Shown here in pieces: positions 24,661 through 34,342 of a stretch of DNA of 64,000 nucleotides (within the stretch, counting starts at the first letter, position 1; each line of letters starts with the position of its first letter). The notes beneath the pieces are model-generated. The model saw only the letters and a list, made by a program, of their open reading frames with translations, ran no database searches and was not told where the DNA came from. The stretch comes from Psychrobacillus sp042945595 (GTDB lineage: Bacteria; Bacillota; Bacilli; Bacillales_A; Planococcaceae). The stretch is from NCBI RefSeq assembly GCF_042945595.1, contig NZ_CP168493.1, forward strand, positions 372,001 through 436,000, given 5' to 3'. A program made the translations under genes and the position numbers.

Positions 24661-25044
24661 TTACATCATCTCTAAATGACCATTTTCAAGAGTTACAACC
24701 TTCTTCAAACTATCTTTAGTAAAAATAAAAGTCCATGGCATACTAGTATTAGGCTGGATTATAAGCGCTTGAAGTGTAAAAATATTTTCGGCAATAGTTA
24801 CATCGTTTTCTCTGTATATTAATCTTGTTTTATGAAAATTAAATGCCTTTTGAGTAAAGTTATGGACAAGCACCGTAATTAATAATTCTCCTTTATGGTT
24901 AAAGGCTTGCCGTATAGGTGATAGAAGGACATTAGGAAGATTCATCCTACTTGTTTCAAGAAAAATCTTCTCAATTTCTTTTCGATCTTTACCAGATAAG
25001 GCTTTATCCCATGACTTTTCAAACGCAAGTTTTTGCAATTTCAA
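24661..25044 (-). CDS. SLAP-domain protein
   Basis: The protein has 127 residues with the SLAP pattern: LSPIRQAFNHKGELLITVLV, then HNFTQKAF, then MPWTFIFTKDSL. The family occurs in Bacillus-group species with surface-layer or accessory Sec functions; it was named for its link with S-layer assembly. No signal peptide or membrane span is present, so it is probably cytoplasmic. TTTTGAAATTGCAAAAAC around the start is preceded by GAGGAGGTTT. It is monocistronic. Confidence 0.7.
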   Translation of the reverse strand: MKLQKLAFEKSWDKALSGKDRKEIEKIFLETSRMNLPNVLLSPIRQAFNHKGELLITVLVHNFTQKAFNFHKTRLIYRENDVTIAENIFTLQALIIQPNTSMPWTFIFTKDSLKKVVTLENGHLEMM

Positions 25045-25248
25045 AACCTCCTCTATTCAGAAACATTTTATCATAGGTACACGTCTATTCATGTTTCGAA
25101 AATATTAAATGCACTAATAAAAGATGAAATAGATGTTTGTAATAATTGAACTTCAATCTTTTTTACTTAATAAGACTAGTGCTAAGTGTGGCGATACATG
25201 TGTTGTCCTACCATTTCTAAGCATATGTTAATTGGAAAGGAGGGTACT

Positions 25249-26712
25249 ATGAGTGACTATGTAAATCTATTTCAAAACTTTTTACCTCCAACTGCAACGA
25301 TTCTTGAATTACCGAAGAACCAAGAGAGACCGGCCGTATTGGTTGCTGATATAGATGGGGATCATATAGAAGAAATAATTGGAGCATATAAATATGAAGA
25401 GCAAAATTATCTTTTGATTTTAAAGATAATGAATGATCAATGGCTTCCTTTAATGCATATTAAAGGAAGTGGATATGGCATTACGGATTTAATGGCAGCA
25501 CCATTAACGGAGAATTGGATAAATACTATCATTGTTGGTTGGCAAAAAGGGAGTATGTGGTCGGAATTGGACCTTTTGCAATGGACGAATAAAGGATTTG
25601 TACGATTACCTACGAACAATATGGTCTATAGTAAATTGGAAACAGAAGACATGCCAGGCCAGTATGGACAGGATGGACAATATGAACTTGCAATATGGCT
25701 TCATGATACGGGTGAAGCCTATAAAATAGACATATATCGTTTTAGTGAAGGAAAGTTTGTTCAAGCAAAAGATGTCTATCCATATTATTTTAAAAAAGTC
25801 GAAGATTACTACGAGAAATTATTGCAAACAAATGATTTTTCTTTTTACTGGTACTACTTATCTGATGCGCAAAAGAAGACAGGCGATCTGGAACAGAGTC
25901 TAAATTCAATTGAAAAAGCACTGGCATTTCGTTTGCCGTACCCATCAAGAGAATTGTTATTAGATATAAAACAACAGGTTTTAAAACTCTTAAGTGATGC
26001 TAGTTCTGTCAATAAAATTGTAATCGACAAAAAAAGAGGCGATGTGACTGGTGATGGTTTCCTGGATACCGTTTACCTTACAGGTGAAAAGACAAAAGGA
26101 AGTCCTTTTTGGCAAAAGATTACCCTAGAAATTATCAATGAAAAAACTAATTTATACGAAACCATTCCTTTAAAAGAGAATGCAGGATATAACCCTACGA
26201 TATTACTTGGTGACTTTACCGGAGATCGTGTAGACGACATACTTATTGTCATCGATACTGGTGGTAGCGGCGGCGCAATATACGCATACGTATTTTCTTT
26301 CATAGATGGAAGTATGCGACAAATATTTGATGCGGATGAATATAATGAACACACCAAGTATGAAGTCGATTATCAAAACCAATACAAAGTAACGGTCATA
26401 AGCTCTAATCCCAAAAAGAAATATATACTGGACTTAATGTATAAAGGACAGGAATACTTATCCGAAATTTATAACGAGAATGGAACACTGAAAAAACCGA
26501 TAGAGGGATGGGTAGATCCAATTGGAGGACTTTATCCAATTGACTTTGCAAGGGATGGTACTTATGAACTGATGGCTTCTCAAGAAATCGCAGGAAGATA
26601 CCATGCGGATGGATTAGGATATGCAGAAAATGTATTAAAATGGAACGGTCATACATTTGTAATGGATAGACAAAATGTATCCATCTTTGGCAAGGATTTA
26701 CCATCGGAATAG
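25249..26712 (+). CDS. FG-GAP/VCBS-like repeat protein
   Basis: The protein has 487 residues. Calcium-loop-like repeats characteristic of FG-GAP/VCBS propeller blades recur: ADIDGDHIEEIIGAY near residue 35, GDVTGDGFLDTVYL near 265 and GDFTGDRVDDILIV near 325. A helical segment near 190-260 (DYYEKLLQTNDFSFYWYYLS, then DLEQSLNSIEKALAF) looks like a small TPR. There is no signal peptide. Related proteins in spore formers are of unknown function; a spore or envelope role is a guess. ATG 25249 follows AAAGGAGGGTACT, and a terminator follows. Confidence 0.65.
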   Translation: MSDYVNLFQNFLPPTATILELPKNQERPAVLVADIDGDHIEEIIGAYKYEEQNYLLILKIMNDQWLPLMHIKGSGYGITDLMAAPLTENWINTIIVGWQKGSMWSELDLLQWTNKGFVRLPTNNMVYSKLETEDMPGQYGQDGQYELAIWLHDTGEAYKIDIYRFSEGKFVQAKDVYPYYFKKVEDYYEKLLQTNDFSFYWYYLSDAQKKTGDLEQSLNSIEKALAFRLPYPSRELLLDIKQQVLKLLSDASSVNKIVIDKKRGDVTGDGFLDTVYLTGEKTKGSPFWQKITLEIINEKTNLYETIPLKENAGYNPTILLGDFTGDRVDDILIVIDTGGSGGAIYAYVFSFIDGSMRQIFDADEYNEHTKYEVDYQNQYKVTVISSNPKKKYILDLMYKGQEYLSEIYNENGTLKKPIEGWVDPIGGLYPIDFARDGTYELMASQEIAGRYHADGLGYAENVLKWNGHTFVMDRQNVSIFGKDLPSE

Positions 26713-26717
26713 GATTT

Positions 26718-26761
26718 AGAATTGCTGCAAAGTCATAGGCTATGTAGCAATTCTTTTTTTA
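26718..26761 (+). terminator. Rho-independent terminator
   Basis: AGAATTGCT pairs with AGCAATTCT, followed by seven T. Confidence 0.85.
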
Positions 26762-26876
26762 CTTTGAAGTGCTTTGTTTTTTTTTGCATGTCAAGTAGAA
26801 TACATAATATTAAAAAAGAGTATTTGACAATTTTGTGAACTGCGTGAATAATATATAGAAAAGGAGGATGGTTTCA

Positions 26877-27113
26877 GTGGAAAAATATAAGAATATGTTA
26901 AACGCTACAAGATATGTAGGTGGCACATTACTCTCTATAGGAATAGCTATCTTCTTATACGGAATTTTTATTAGCGAATATAATGCTGTTATCGGTGTCG
27001 GTATTGGCACAGTAATGGGTGCTGTTTTTATTTTTTTAATTGGTCTGTTTCTAGTAGCTTCTGAAGAAATGGTGGTAAACTCTCGAAAATCTAAAAAAGA
27101 GAGCGCCGTATAG
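26877..27113 (+). CDS. small two-span membrane protein
   Basis: The protein has 78 residues and two membrane helices (YVGGTLLSIGIAIFLYGIF and IGTVMGAVFIFLIGLFLV) with a short polar hairpin and a basic tail. The GTG at 26877 lies nine bases after AAAGGAGG; the ATG at 26868 abuts the ribosome site. It is convergent with the qox operon and shares a terminator with it. The function is unknown. Confidence 0.65.
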   Translation: MEKYKNMLNATRYVGGTLLSIGIAIFLYGIFISEYNAVIGVGIGTVMGAVFIFLIGLFLVASEEMVVNSRKSKKESAV

Positions 27114-27125
27114 ACGCTCTCTTTA
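27096..27125. terminator. bidirectional terminator (78-residue membrane protein and qox operon)
   Basis: AAAGAGAGCG pairs with CGCTCTCTTT; the stem overlaps the end of the plus-strand gene and has A/T flanks on both sides. Confidence 0.8.
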
Positions 27126-27136
27126 AGTGTTTATAT

Positions 27137-27418
27137 TTACATATCCCAAACCATTGCCATTAATGTTCCGAAAATGGTAATTAGCGCAATAAGTAAACCA
27201 TAATATACGTTTGCATAAATAGATTTTTTATCATTAGTCTCCCCAGCATGCATAAATACAACTAGTTGAAGACCGGCCTGTATAAATGCTGTTAAAAGAA
27301 GAACTGTCATACCTACTGCAAATGACATATCAGTAAAGTAAACTAAAAGTGCCACTGCAGTAAGAACTAGTGAAGCGACAAAGCCCATTACTTGTTTTAA
27401 AGGGAATAATTCTTTCAT
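27137..27418 (-). CDS. qoxD: cytochrome aa3-type quinol oxidase subunit IV
   Basis: The protein has 93 residues and three membrane helices (VMGFVASLVLTAVALLVYF, FAVGMTVLLLTAFIQAGLQL, YGLLIALITIFGTLMAMVW), with the LVVFMHAGE segment typical of CyoD/QoxD. The subunit helps assemble and stabilise the terminal oxidase. It is the last gene of qoxABCD, two bases after qoxC. The length is close to the usual 110-124 residues but on the short side. Confidence 0.9.
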   Translation of the reverse strand: MKELFPLKQVMGFVASLVLTAVALLVYFTDMSFAVGMTVLLLTAFIQAGLQLVVFMHAGETNDKKSIYANVYYGLLIALITIFGTLMAMVWDM

Positions 27419-27420
27419 AA

Positions 27421-28017
27421 TTACATCATTCCTTTCAAGTAGATGAAGCTAAAGATGAAAATCCAAATGACATCTAAGAAATGCCAATAAAGTGAGAAGA
27501 TAAATGATTTATTGGCTGTTTCAGGAGTTAAACCACGTTTTTTAATTTGTAATAGGATAAATAATCCCCAGAAGAAACCAAATGTTACGTGCAATCCATG
27601 TGTTCCTAATGTAGTTAACAGGATAGCGGTAAATCCGCTAGTTTGTAGTGTTGCACCTACATGAACGTAGTGAATGAACTCAGAGACTTCAAAGCTTAAG
27701 AATCCTGCACCAAGAAGAAGTGTGATTAAAAAGAATATCATCGTCGCTTTTTTGTTGCCGATACGCATGGCATGAATTCCAAGACCAATCGTAAAACTAC
27801 TAGTTAATAGTAGGATTGTTTCCATTAATACTGGTGCAATTTCAAAGATTTCAGCTCCAGTAGGACCATTGCCGGTTCGATGAACCATTGTAAAATAGGT
27901 TGCGAAAAGTGTTGCAAATAGCATTATTTCCGCACCAAGGAAAATCCAAAAGCCTAAGACTTTTAAGCTATTTTCTTCCGTACTATATTCCAGTGGAAGC
28001 GAGTTATCTACCTTCAT
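27421..28017 (-). CDS. qoxC: cytochrome aa3-type quinol oxidase subunit III
   Basis: The protein has 198 residues and five membrane helices, the standard heme-copper oxidase subunit III of the quinol-oxidase kind (LGFWIFLGAEIMLFATLFAT, then LGTHGLHVTFGFFWGLFILL, then YWHFLDVIWIFIFSFIY). GAGGTGCTAAAAA precedes the ATG, which overlaps the qoxB stop as ATGA. It is part of the menaquinol oxidase that reduces oxygen to water and pumps protons. Confidence 0.95.
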   Translation of the reverse strand: MKVDNSLPLEYSTEENSLKVLGFWIFLGAEIMLFATLFATYFTMVHRTGNGPTGAEIFEIAPVLMETILLLTSSFTIGLGIHAMRIGNKKATMIFFLITLLLGAGFLSFEVSEFIHYVHVGATLQTSGFTAILLTTLGTHGLHVTFGFFWGLFILLQIKKRGLTPETANKSFIFSLYWHFLDVIWIFIFSFIYLKGMM

Positions 28018-29963
28018 TTTTTAGCACCTCGCAATTTTGTTTCAGTTTCTTCAATTTCTTCGACAGAGATGTATCGTCCGTGATCTTTCTCAAATGACCG
28101 GTAGGCAAGACAAGCTAATAACCCAATTAACGCAATAATGGCGATTGGCCACATGCTGAATACCATTGCAAATCCAAAGACAAAGAAGATACAGCCCATT
28201 ATGAATGGTAATCCACTATTATTTGGCATATGAATCTTTTCAAGTTTACCTTGGAATAATTCATGACCATTCTTCTTAGAATCCCAAAATGCTTGAGTTG
28301 AATTAACTTTTGGTGTAATCGCAAAATTATACTCTGGTACTGGCGTATGCGTTGCCCATTCAAGAGAACGTGCATCCCAAGGATCATTACTAATATCCCT
28401 TGAAGCATAACGAGTACTATAGTAAATGTTGTATACAAGTAAAACAAAACCTACCGCCATCAAGCCTGCACCGAAGAATGCAACCATATTCAATGGACCA
28501 AACCCTGTTGATTCGGAATAAGTATACATACGACGTGCTTGACCATCTAAACCAGTAATATACATTGGAATAAAGGCTAAGACAAAGCCGATGGAAAGTA
28601 ACCAAACTGTCCATTTACCGATTTTTTCATTCAACATGAAGCCAAACAATTTTGGCCAATAGTAAGTGAGACCTGCAAGCATCGCATAAACTACTCCCGG
28701 AATGATTACATTGTGGAAGTGAGCTACTAAAAACATCGTATTATGATATTGATAGTCAGCTGACGACATTGCAAGCATAACCCCTGTAACTCCACCTAAT
28801 GTGAATAAAGGAATGAAGAGTATAGAGTAAAGCATCGGGGTAGTAAATTCAATTTTCCCTTTCCAAAGCGTAAACAGCCAGTTAAATATCTTAACTCCGG
28901 TAGGAACGGCAATCGCCATTGTGGTAATCGAGAAAATACTATTTGATACTGGACCTTGACCCATCGTAAAGAAATGGTGGGCCCATACAAAAAATGATAA
29001 TAGAGAGATAACAACCATTGATGCAACCATTGACTTATAACCATATAAATTACGGCGTGCAAAAGTGGATATAATTTCACTGTAAAGACCAAATGCAGGT
29101 AAAATTAAGATATACACTTCAGGATGACCCCAAACCCAGAACAAGTTAGCCCACATCATATCCATACCACCGTTAGCGGTTGAAAAGAAGTTTGTTCCGA
29201 ATAGTCGATCCATCGTTCCCATTGCAAGTGCTACTGTTAATACAGGGAAAGCGAAAACAATAATGACATTGGCGATAAACGCAGACCATGTGAACATTGG
29301 CATTTTCATTAAAGACATACCAGGTGCTCTCATTTTTAGAATCGTCGTCATAAAGTTAATACCAGTCATTAATGTACCGAGACCGGCTATTTGTATAGCA
29401 ATCATATAATAGTTCGTACCTACAGATGTACTGAATTCATTACCTGCTAATGGGAAATAAGAAGTCCATCCCGCATCAGGTGAACCACCTATAATGAACG
29501 AGAGGTTGAATAATCCCATCCCCATAAAGAATAACCAAAAGCTTATCGCATTCAGGCGTGGAAACGCTACGTCACGAGCTCCGATTTGTAATGGAACTAG
29601 GAAATTAAAGAAAAACATAATAAATGGCATTGCCATAAACAGGATCATAACGACCCCGTGTGTCGTGAAAACTTCGTTATAATGCTCAGAATCTAGCAGG
29701 GTGTTATCAGGTAATGCTAGTTGTGCACGCATCATGATAGCATCGACGCCGCCACGGAATAGCATTAGCAAAGCAGATAGCAAATACATAATACCAATTC
29801 GTTTATGGTCAACAGTTGTTAACCATTCTCTCCATAAATACCCCCATTTTTTAAAATAGGTAATCCCTACGACTATTGCAAGCATAGTTAGACCAATGCC
29901 AACCATGGATGCGTATATTAAAAAGCTTGGATGTGGTACCGCAAACTGTTTAAAGAAATCCAT
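28014..29963 (-). CDS. qoxB: cytochrome aa3-type quinol oxidase subunit I
   Basis: The protein has 649 residues with about fourteen membrane helices, the catalytic subunit. Heme and CuB ligand regions are seen: the low-spin heme His in FTTHGVVMILF, the CuB-Tyr loop WVWGHPEVYILILPAFG, the CuB His pair in VWAHHFF and the heme a3/low-spin His pair in LVAHFHNVII. ATG 29963 after AAAGGAG gives the same length as B. subtilis QoxB; an upstream in-frame start has no ribosome site. It lies in qoxABCD, 72 bp after qoxA. Confidence 0.97.
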   Translation of the reverse strand: MDFFKQFAVPHPSFLIYASMVGIGLTMLAIVVGITYFKKWGYLWREWLTTVDHKRIGIMYLLSALLMLFRGGVDAIMMRAQLALPDNTLLDSEHYNEVFTTHGVVMILFMAMPFIMFFFNFLVPLQIGARDVAFPRLNAISFWLFFMGMGLFNLSFIIGGSPDAGWTSYFPLAGNEFSTSVGTNYYMIAIQIAGLGTLMTGINFMTTILKMRAPGMSLMKMPMFTWSAFIANVIIVFAFPVLTVALAMGTMDRLFGTNFFSTANGGMDMMWANLFWVWGHPEVYILILPAFGLYSEIISTFARRNLYGYKSMVASMVVISLLSFFVWAHHFFTMGQGPVSNSIFSITTMAIAVPTGVKIFNWLFTLWKGKIEFTTPMLYSILFIPLFTLGGVTGVMLAMSSADYQYHNTMFLVAHFHNVIIPGVVYAMLAGLTYYWPKLFGFMLNEKIGKWTVWLLSIGFVLAFIPMYITGLDGQARRMYTYSESTGFGPLNMVAFFGAGLMAVGFVLLVYNIYYSTRYASRDISNDPWDARSLEWATHTPVPEYNFAITPKVNSTQAFWDSKKNGHELFQGKLEKIHMPNNSGLPFIMGCIFFVFGFAMVFSMWPIAIIALIGLLACLAYRSFEKDHGRYISVEEIEETETKLRGAKK

Positions 29964-30035
29964 ACTTTTGAAACTCCTTTCGGGAAATATAGTGCTGCTC
30001 AAAAAATGAGCTATAACCAAACTTGTAAACTAAAA

Positions 30036-30956
30036 TCAATGATGAGTGTGTGCCGATTCCTCATGCGATTCTTGATCATGTGAATCAGACATACCTGGCA
30101 TATCGGACATATCGGACATATCATGATTGTGTTCTGGAGCAGGTGAGAATTCTAAGTGAGTTCCGTTATAAGTGGAACGTCCCAAATGTCCAGGTTTTAA
30201 TAATTCTTCAAACTTTTCTTTTGTAAGTGGTTTAGCTGTTTCATGTACTTCTTTTACCCAGTCATCAAAGTCAGCTTGGGACATGGAAGTAACTTGGAAC
30301 GTATTTTGTGCAAAACCTTCACCACTGAAGTTCGCGTTTCGGCCATCAAACTCGCCTTCTCCATCAGCTGCTAAGTATAACGTATTAACCATATCCGACA
30401 TTGCATATTTTTGACCGCCGAGTTGTGGAATCCAGAAGCTAGTGATTGGTCCATATGAATAAAGTTTAAATTCAATAGGACGGTTAGCTGGAATATATAG
30501 ATAGTTAACTGTCTCGATATTTTCTTCCGGATAACTAAAGTGCCATTTCCAGTTGGAAGATGAAGCATAAACAACTAATGGTTTTTGATCTTCATATTTT
30601 GCTGGTATTGCCTCTACTTCATAGTTACTTCTGACAGAAACTATTGACAGAATAATTACGATAATGATTGGAATCCCTACACAAATTGCTTCAACAATAT
30701 GATTACCTTCAATATGTGGTGGCTCATAATCTGCACTTTGTTTAGAAGCACGATATTTAATCAAGATAAATATTAAAATCGCGAAAACAACAATTACAAT
30801 ACCAGACATCATCCAAATGGATAACATGATATCATGTGCTTGCGCTTCAGCTTGTGGACCTTTCGGATCTAATACTAATAATGGTTCACAACCAGATAGC
30901 ACAGCGGCTACAGTGAGAATCATTGTAAACAATGCCCATTTCATTTTCAATTTCAT
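30036..30956 (-). CDS. qoxA: cytochrome aa3-type quinol oxidase subunit II (lipoprotein)
   Basis: The protein has 306 residues. The N-terminal signal ends in a lipobox (AAVLSGC) so Cys22 or thereabouts is lipidated. Two membrane helices and an extracellular cupredoxin domain follow (NWKWHFSYPEENIETVNYLY, FWIPQLGGQKYAMSD). The CuA ligands of cytochrome c oxidases are missing, so the electron donor is menaquinol. The C-terminal 35 residues are rich in His, Met, Asp and Ser (HNHDMSDMSDMPGMSDSHD), probably a metal-binding tail. GAGAGGGGTACAACT precedes the ATG. It is the first gene of the operon. Confidence 0.95.
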   Translation of the reverse strand: MKLKMKWALFTMILTVAAVLSGCEPLLVLDPKGPQAEAQAHDIMLSIWMMSGIVIVVFAILIFILIKYRASKQSADYEPPHIEGNHIVEAICVGIPIIIVIILSIVSVRSNYEVEAIPAKYEDQKPLVVYASSSNWKWHFSYPEENIETVNYLYIPANRPIEFKLYSYGPITSFWIPQLGGQKYAMSDMVNTLYLAADGEGEFDGRNANFSGEGFAQNTFQVTSMSQADFDDWVKEVHETAKPLTKEKFEELLKPGHLGRSTYNGTHLEFSPAPEHNHDMSDMSDMPGMSDSHDQESHEESAHTHH

Positions 30957-31312
30957 AGTTGTACCCCTCTCGAATTATTTTAATAAAGTTGTATTTCATA
31001 GAAATCCAAATTATTGATAGACGTTTTATATCTGCCTCTATCTTAGTCCCATACTTTTTTAAAAACTATGGAAAGAAACTGCCTTCACAAAAAGTTCAAT
31101 AAGATTTGTCCAAAAATAAATAGTTTGTTAAACAAATTGTGAATAAGTTTGAAAGATAGACAATAAAGTAGATAAATATATATGTTATGGTAAAAATATG
31201 CTTTTTATAAAGCGCAGTTTTTACTCCTAGAAGGTGGACGGCTTCCATCAGTTTGAATGTACCATTCTTAGGAAATACTTCGAATTAGTACCCTTTAGGA
31301 AGAAGGCATTCA

Positions 31313-32020
31313 ATGTATCGAAAGCAGTGGATAATGACACAAGAATGGCAGGATGTATTATTTCTTCATTGGCCAGTTTCTCCAGACGATTTGCTTAAAC
31401 ACATTCCTCCTGAACTAGAACTGGATCTCTATAACGGGAGGGCGTGGATTGGGTTAATATTTTTTAAAGTAAAAGGGAATCGTTCAAGATTTACTCCTCC
31501 TATACTTGGATTTAGTTCTTTTTTAGAGCTTAACGTTCGTACGTATGTCACATTTAAGGGGAAGGCAGGTGTGCATTTCTTCAGTTTAGATGCGAATAAT
31601 TCTTTGATTGTAAAATTGACGACACTCGGAGACTTTTTGCCTTTTCGGTATGCGGAGATAAGTTTAAAACGACGTAAGAATACATTTACGATTCAGAGTA
31701 GATTTAGAGACAGAAAATCAATTCGGGAAGTACTTGTTACAACATTTGAACCGATACCTAGTTCGATTGAGAGTACTCCATTCGAACGGTGGTTGACAGA
31801 ACGGTACCATTTGTGGACAAAAACGAAAGATCAATTATTTCGTGTAGATATTAGTCATTCTCCTTGGATTTTACAAAATGTTACTGGTACACTAATTGAA
31901 AATTCAATGGGAACATTTTTAAAAAGTAATTATCAAGTGAATGCTCCAATAGCCCACTATTCTAAAATGAAAAAAGCGCTTATATTTCCACCTGTAAAGG
32001 AAAATACGGAGAACAAATAA
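31313..32020 (+). CDS. DUF2071 (YqjF-like) protein
   Basis: The protein has 235 residues. WQDVLFLHWPVSPDDLLKHI near the start and GRAWIGLIFFKVKGNR, then ELNVRTYV are the marks of the DUF2071/YqjF family (acetoacetate-decarboxylase-like fold, function not established). There is no signal or membrane span. TTAGGAAGAAGGCATTCA precedes the ATG. It is monocistronic and ends in a strong terminator shared with the convergent drug exporter gene. The 357-bp gap before it (30957-31312) holds the qox promoter region, in which I found no confident regulatory site. Confidence 0.8.
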   Translation: MYRKQWIMTQEWQDVLFLHWPVSPDDLLKHIPPELELDLYNGRAWIGLIFFKVKGNRSRFTPPILGFSSFLELNVRTYVTFKGKAGVHFFSLDANNSLIVKLTTLGDFLPFRYAEISLKRRKNTFTIQSRFRDRKSIREVLVTTFEPIPSSIESTPFERWLTERYHLWTKTKDQLFRVDISHSPWILQNVTGTLIENSMGTFLKSNYQVNAPIAHYSKMKKALIFPPVKENTENK

Positions 32021-32066
32021 AAGGTTCCAGAACAATTTAGAGTTGTTCTGGAACCTTTTATATTTT
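32020..32066. terminator. strong terminator between convergent genes
   Basis: AAAGGTTCCAGAACAA pairs perfectly with TTGTTCTGGAACCTTT, 16 bp, followed by T-rich sequence. Confidence 0.9.
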
Positions 32067-32084
32067 TGTTTTGTTTAATTGCAG

Positions 32085-33578
32085 TTACTTATCTTGAAAC
32101 ATTTGTGAATCGGATAGTTTCTCTTTGCTCATTAACAAAATAAAAACAAACGCAAGTGCTAGAGGAACGAGTGTCCATAAAAATGTAGTAGTAAGAGAAT
32201 TAGATAAAACATCTGTAATTTGTTTTAAAATATCTGCAGGAATTTTAGCGCGTAATTCCGGAGATAAAATAGCACGACTATTTCCGCCAACTACATTTTG
32301 TTTAAATGATTCTGGTAATCCTGAAATAAAACTATTTCTTTGAATTACGCCAAAAATAGTAATACCAAGTGTCATTCCTAAAGCGCGCAAGAAACTACTC
32401 GTTGAACTGGCGCTACCTCGTTGTTGAGGAAGAGCTTTTTGAATAGCAGACATACCAAGAATTGAAAAGGAAGGACCAACTCCAAGACCTACAATCATCA
32501 TATAGATAGTTAGCATCCAACGAGGGGTGGAAGGCTCTAAGGTTCCAAGTAAAATGGCTCCAATTCCAAGGAGAATACTTGAAACAATCATAATAGATCG
32601 GTAGCTAAACTTATTAGCAAGTGCACCTCCCATAGCTGCTCCTACACTTGATGTTACCATCATCGGTAATAGTAATAAACCTGAGTTTGTTGCACTTCCA
32701 CCTGTTACCCCTTGAATATAGAGCGGGATATAAATAGTAGAAACCATAAATACGCCACCATAGAACATGCCTGTTAAAACACTAGTAGTATATAAACGTT
32801 CTTTGAATAAATCAAATGGCAAAATTGGATCTTTCGCATATTTTTCGATGATTAAAAATGCAACAAAACAAACAACCGATAAAATAAATAACGAGATAAT
32901 TTGCCATGAGCTCCAGCTATACGTATCTCCACCTAATTCGAGTGCGAACATAAGAGATACAGAAAAGCTTACAAGGAATATGGCACCAGCCCAATCAATA
33001 ATTTGACGAGAATGCGTTTTAGATTCATTGTAAAATAAAGCGATAAGACCTAAAGCAAGTAAACCAATTGGGATGTTGATGTAAAAAATCCAACGCCAAT
33101 GAATGTGGTCTGTAATAAATGAACCTAGTAAAGGGCCTGCTATACTAGAAAGACCGAACACTGCCCCAAATAACCCACTCATTTTTCCGCGTGATTCACT
33201 AGGAACTACATCCCAAATGATCGTGAAAGCGATTGGCATTAATGCACTGCCACCAATTCCTTGAATAGCACGGAAAACACATAATTGAACCATTGTTTGT
33301 GCAGTTCCACACAAAATCGAGCCAATTAAAAATAACAATATTCCAAAGATAAAAAACTTCTTTCGACCGTACATATCGGATAATTTTCCGAATATCGGCA
33401 TTCCTGCCATTTCAGCAACTAAGTAAGCGGAAGTAACCCATACATATTTGTCCATCCCACCTAAATCGCCGATAATCGAACCCATACTTGTAGCGACAAT
33501 GGTGTTATCCAAAGATGCCATAAATATTCCTAACAATAGTGCGGCCATGACAGGCTTGACCTTAGTTTCTCTGTTCAT
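32085..33578 (-). CDS. DHA2-family (EmrB/QacA-like) drug:proton antiporter
   Basis: The protein has 497 residues and about fourteen membrane helices. MFS signatures are intact: LDNTIVATSM in helix 1 (motif D1), GKLSDMYGRKK (motif A) and GIGGSALMPIAF, then IAGPLLGSFI (motif C of antiporters). The family exports lipophilic drugs and dyes. ATG 33578 is preceded by AAGGGGTGA; GTG 33590 overlaps the ribosome site. It has no adjacent regulator. Confidence 0.9.
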   Translation of the reverse strand: MNRETKVKPVMAALLLGIFMASLDNTIVATSMGSIIGDLGGMDKYVWVTSAYLVAEMAGMPIFGKLSDMYGRKKFFIFGILLFLIGSILCGTAQTMVQLCVFRAIQGIGGSALMPIAFTIIWDVVPSESRGKMSGLFGAVFGLSSIAGPLLGSFITDHIHWRWIFYINIPIGLLALGLIALFYNESKTHSRQIIDWAGAIFLVSFSVSLMFALELGGDTYSWSSWQIISLFILSVVCFVAFLIIEKYAKDPILPFDLFKERLYTTSVLTGMFYGGVFMVSTIYIPLYIQGVTGGSATNSGLLLLPMMVTSSVGAAMGGALANKFSYRSIMIVSSILLGIGAILLGTLEPSTPRWMLTIYMMIVGLGVGPSFSILGMSAIQKALPQQRGSASSTSSFLRALGMTLGITIFGVIQRNSFISGLPESFKQNVVGGNSRAILSPELRAKIPADILKQITDVLSNSLTTTFLWTLVPLALAFVFILLMSKEKLSDSQMFQDK

Positions 33579-33682
33579 ATTTTGCTTCACCCCTTAATGG
33601 TACTAAATTGCTATTTTGTAGTTTACCACCCTTAAATAGAGGAGTAAAGAAAGTATGTGGAAAAGCCGATATATTTAATGCG

Positions 33683-33751
33683 ATGAGATGCAGAAATTGT
33701 AAAGATACTATTACGGAATTGGCATTAGAAAGAAAGACGGTGAAGCTATGA
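33683..33751 (+). CDS. possible 22-residue CxxC peptide upstream of the acetyltransferase
   Basis: The ATG at 33683 opens a short frame (RCRNCKDTITELALERKT) whose TGA overlaps the ATG of the next gene. A still shorter 7-codon frame with a good ribosome site (GAGGAGTAAAGAAAGT) precedes it. Both could be leader peptides, or chance. Confidence 0.25.
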   Translation: MRCRNCKDTITELALERKTVKL

Positions 33752-34287
33752 TAAATTACACTTCTTTTCCTAACATAGATACAAAGAATCTTCTGTTAAG
33801 AAGAATAGTACAAAATGACGTACATGATTTGTATGCCATGAGAAAAGATCCGAGTATGCATATATTTACAGATACCAAAGCGGATGAAAGTATTGAAGAA
33901 ACAAGTGTCTATATGGACCAGATGAATAAAGGTGTCGATCATAAAAAATGGCTAATTTGGGCAATTGAACATAAACAATCAAATAAGGTAATAGGAACTA
34001 TAAGCATTTGGAACCTTAATAAGGATGAAAAAAGTGGCGAGCTTGGTTATGGAATTATTCCCGCTTATCAAGGGCAAGGATTGATGCAAGAATCCTTATT
34101 AAGTGTAGTTGAATATGGTTTTGAACAAATGAATTTAGAGAAACTTCTAGCTTATACTGAGGAGTGTAATGGACTTTCCATTAATCTACTAGTAAAGTGT
34201 AAGTTCGTGGAAATTGGGAGAGTGGATGAACAAGGATACACTAATAAGCAAATGTATCGTCTAGTAGTGTATCAATTAGAACGTTAA
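33748..34287 (+). CDS. GNAT-family N-acetyltransferase (RimJ/RimL type)
   Basis: The protein has 179 residues. TKNLLLRRIVQNDVHDLYAM is the usual start of RimJ/RimL-like GNAT proteins, and the acetyl-CoA loop is GYGIIPAYQGQGLMQESL (Q/R-x-x-G-x-G/A). The substrate may be a ribosomal protein, an amino group of a metabolite or an antibiotic; it cannot be told from sequence. The ATG overlaps the stop of a possible short upstream peptide. Confidence 0.85.
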   Translation: MINYTSFPNIDTKNLLLRRIVQNDVHDLYAMRKDPSMHIFTDTKADESIEETSVYMDQMNKGVDHKKWLIWAIEHKQSNKVIGTISIWNLNKDEKSGELGYGIIPAYQGQGLMQESLLSVVEYGFEQMNLEKLLAYTEECNGLSINLLVKCKFVEIGRVDEQGYTNKQMYRLVVYQLER

Positions 34288-34342
34288 GTATATGATTGCC
34301 TACTTACACCAGAAGGAACAACTCTTCTTTCAGACACAAGCA

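Noticed and set aside
28199..29092. Several minus-strand frames within qoxB
   Set aside because: They are other-frame shadows of a membrane protein gene whose own frame is certain.
31000..31310. Rex/ArcA-type operator upstream of qoxA
   Set aside because: TTGTTAAACAAATTGTGAA near 31127 has some resemblance to a Rex site, but the match is too partial to report as a feature.
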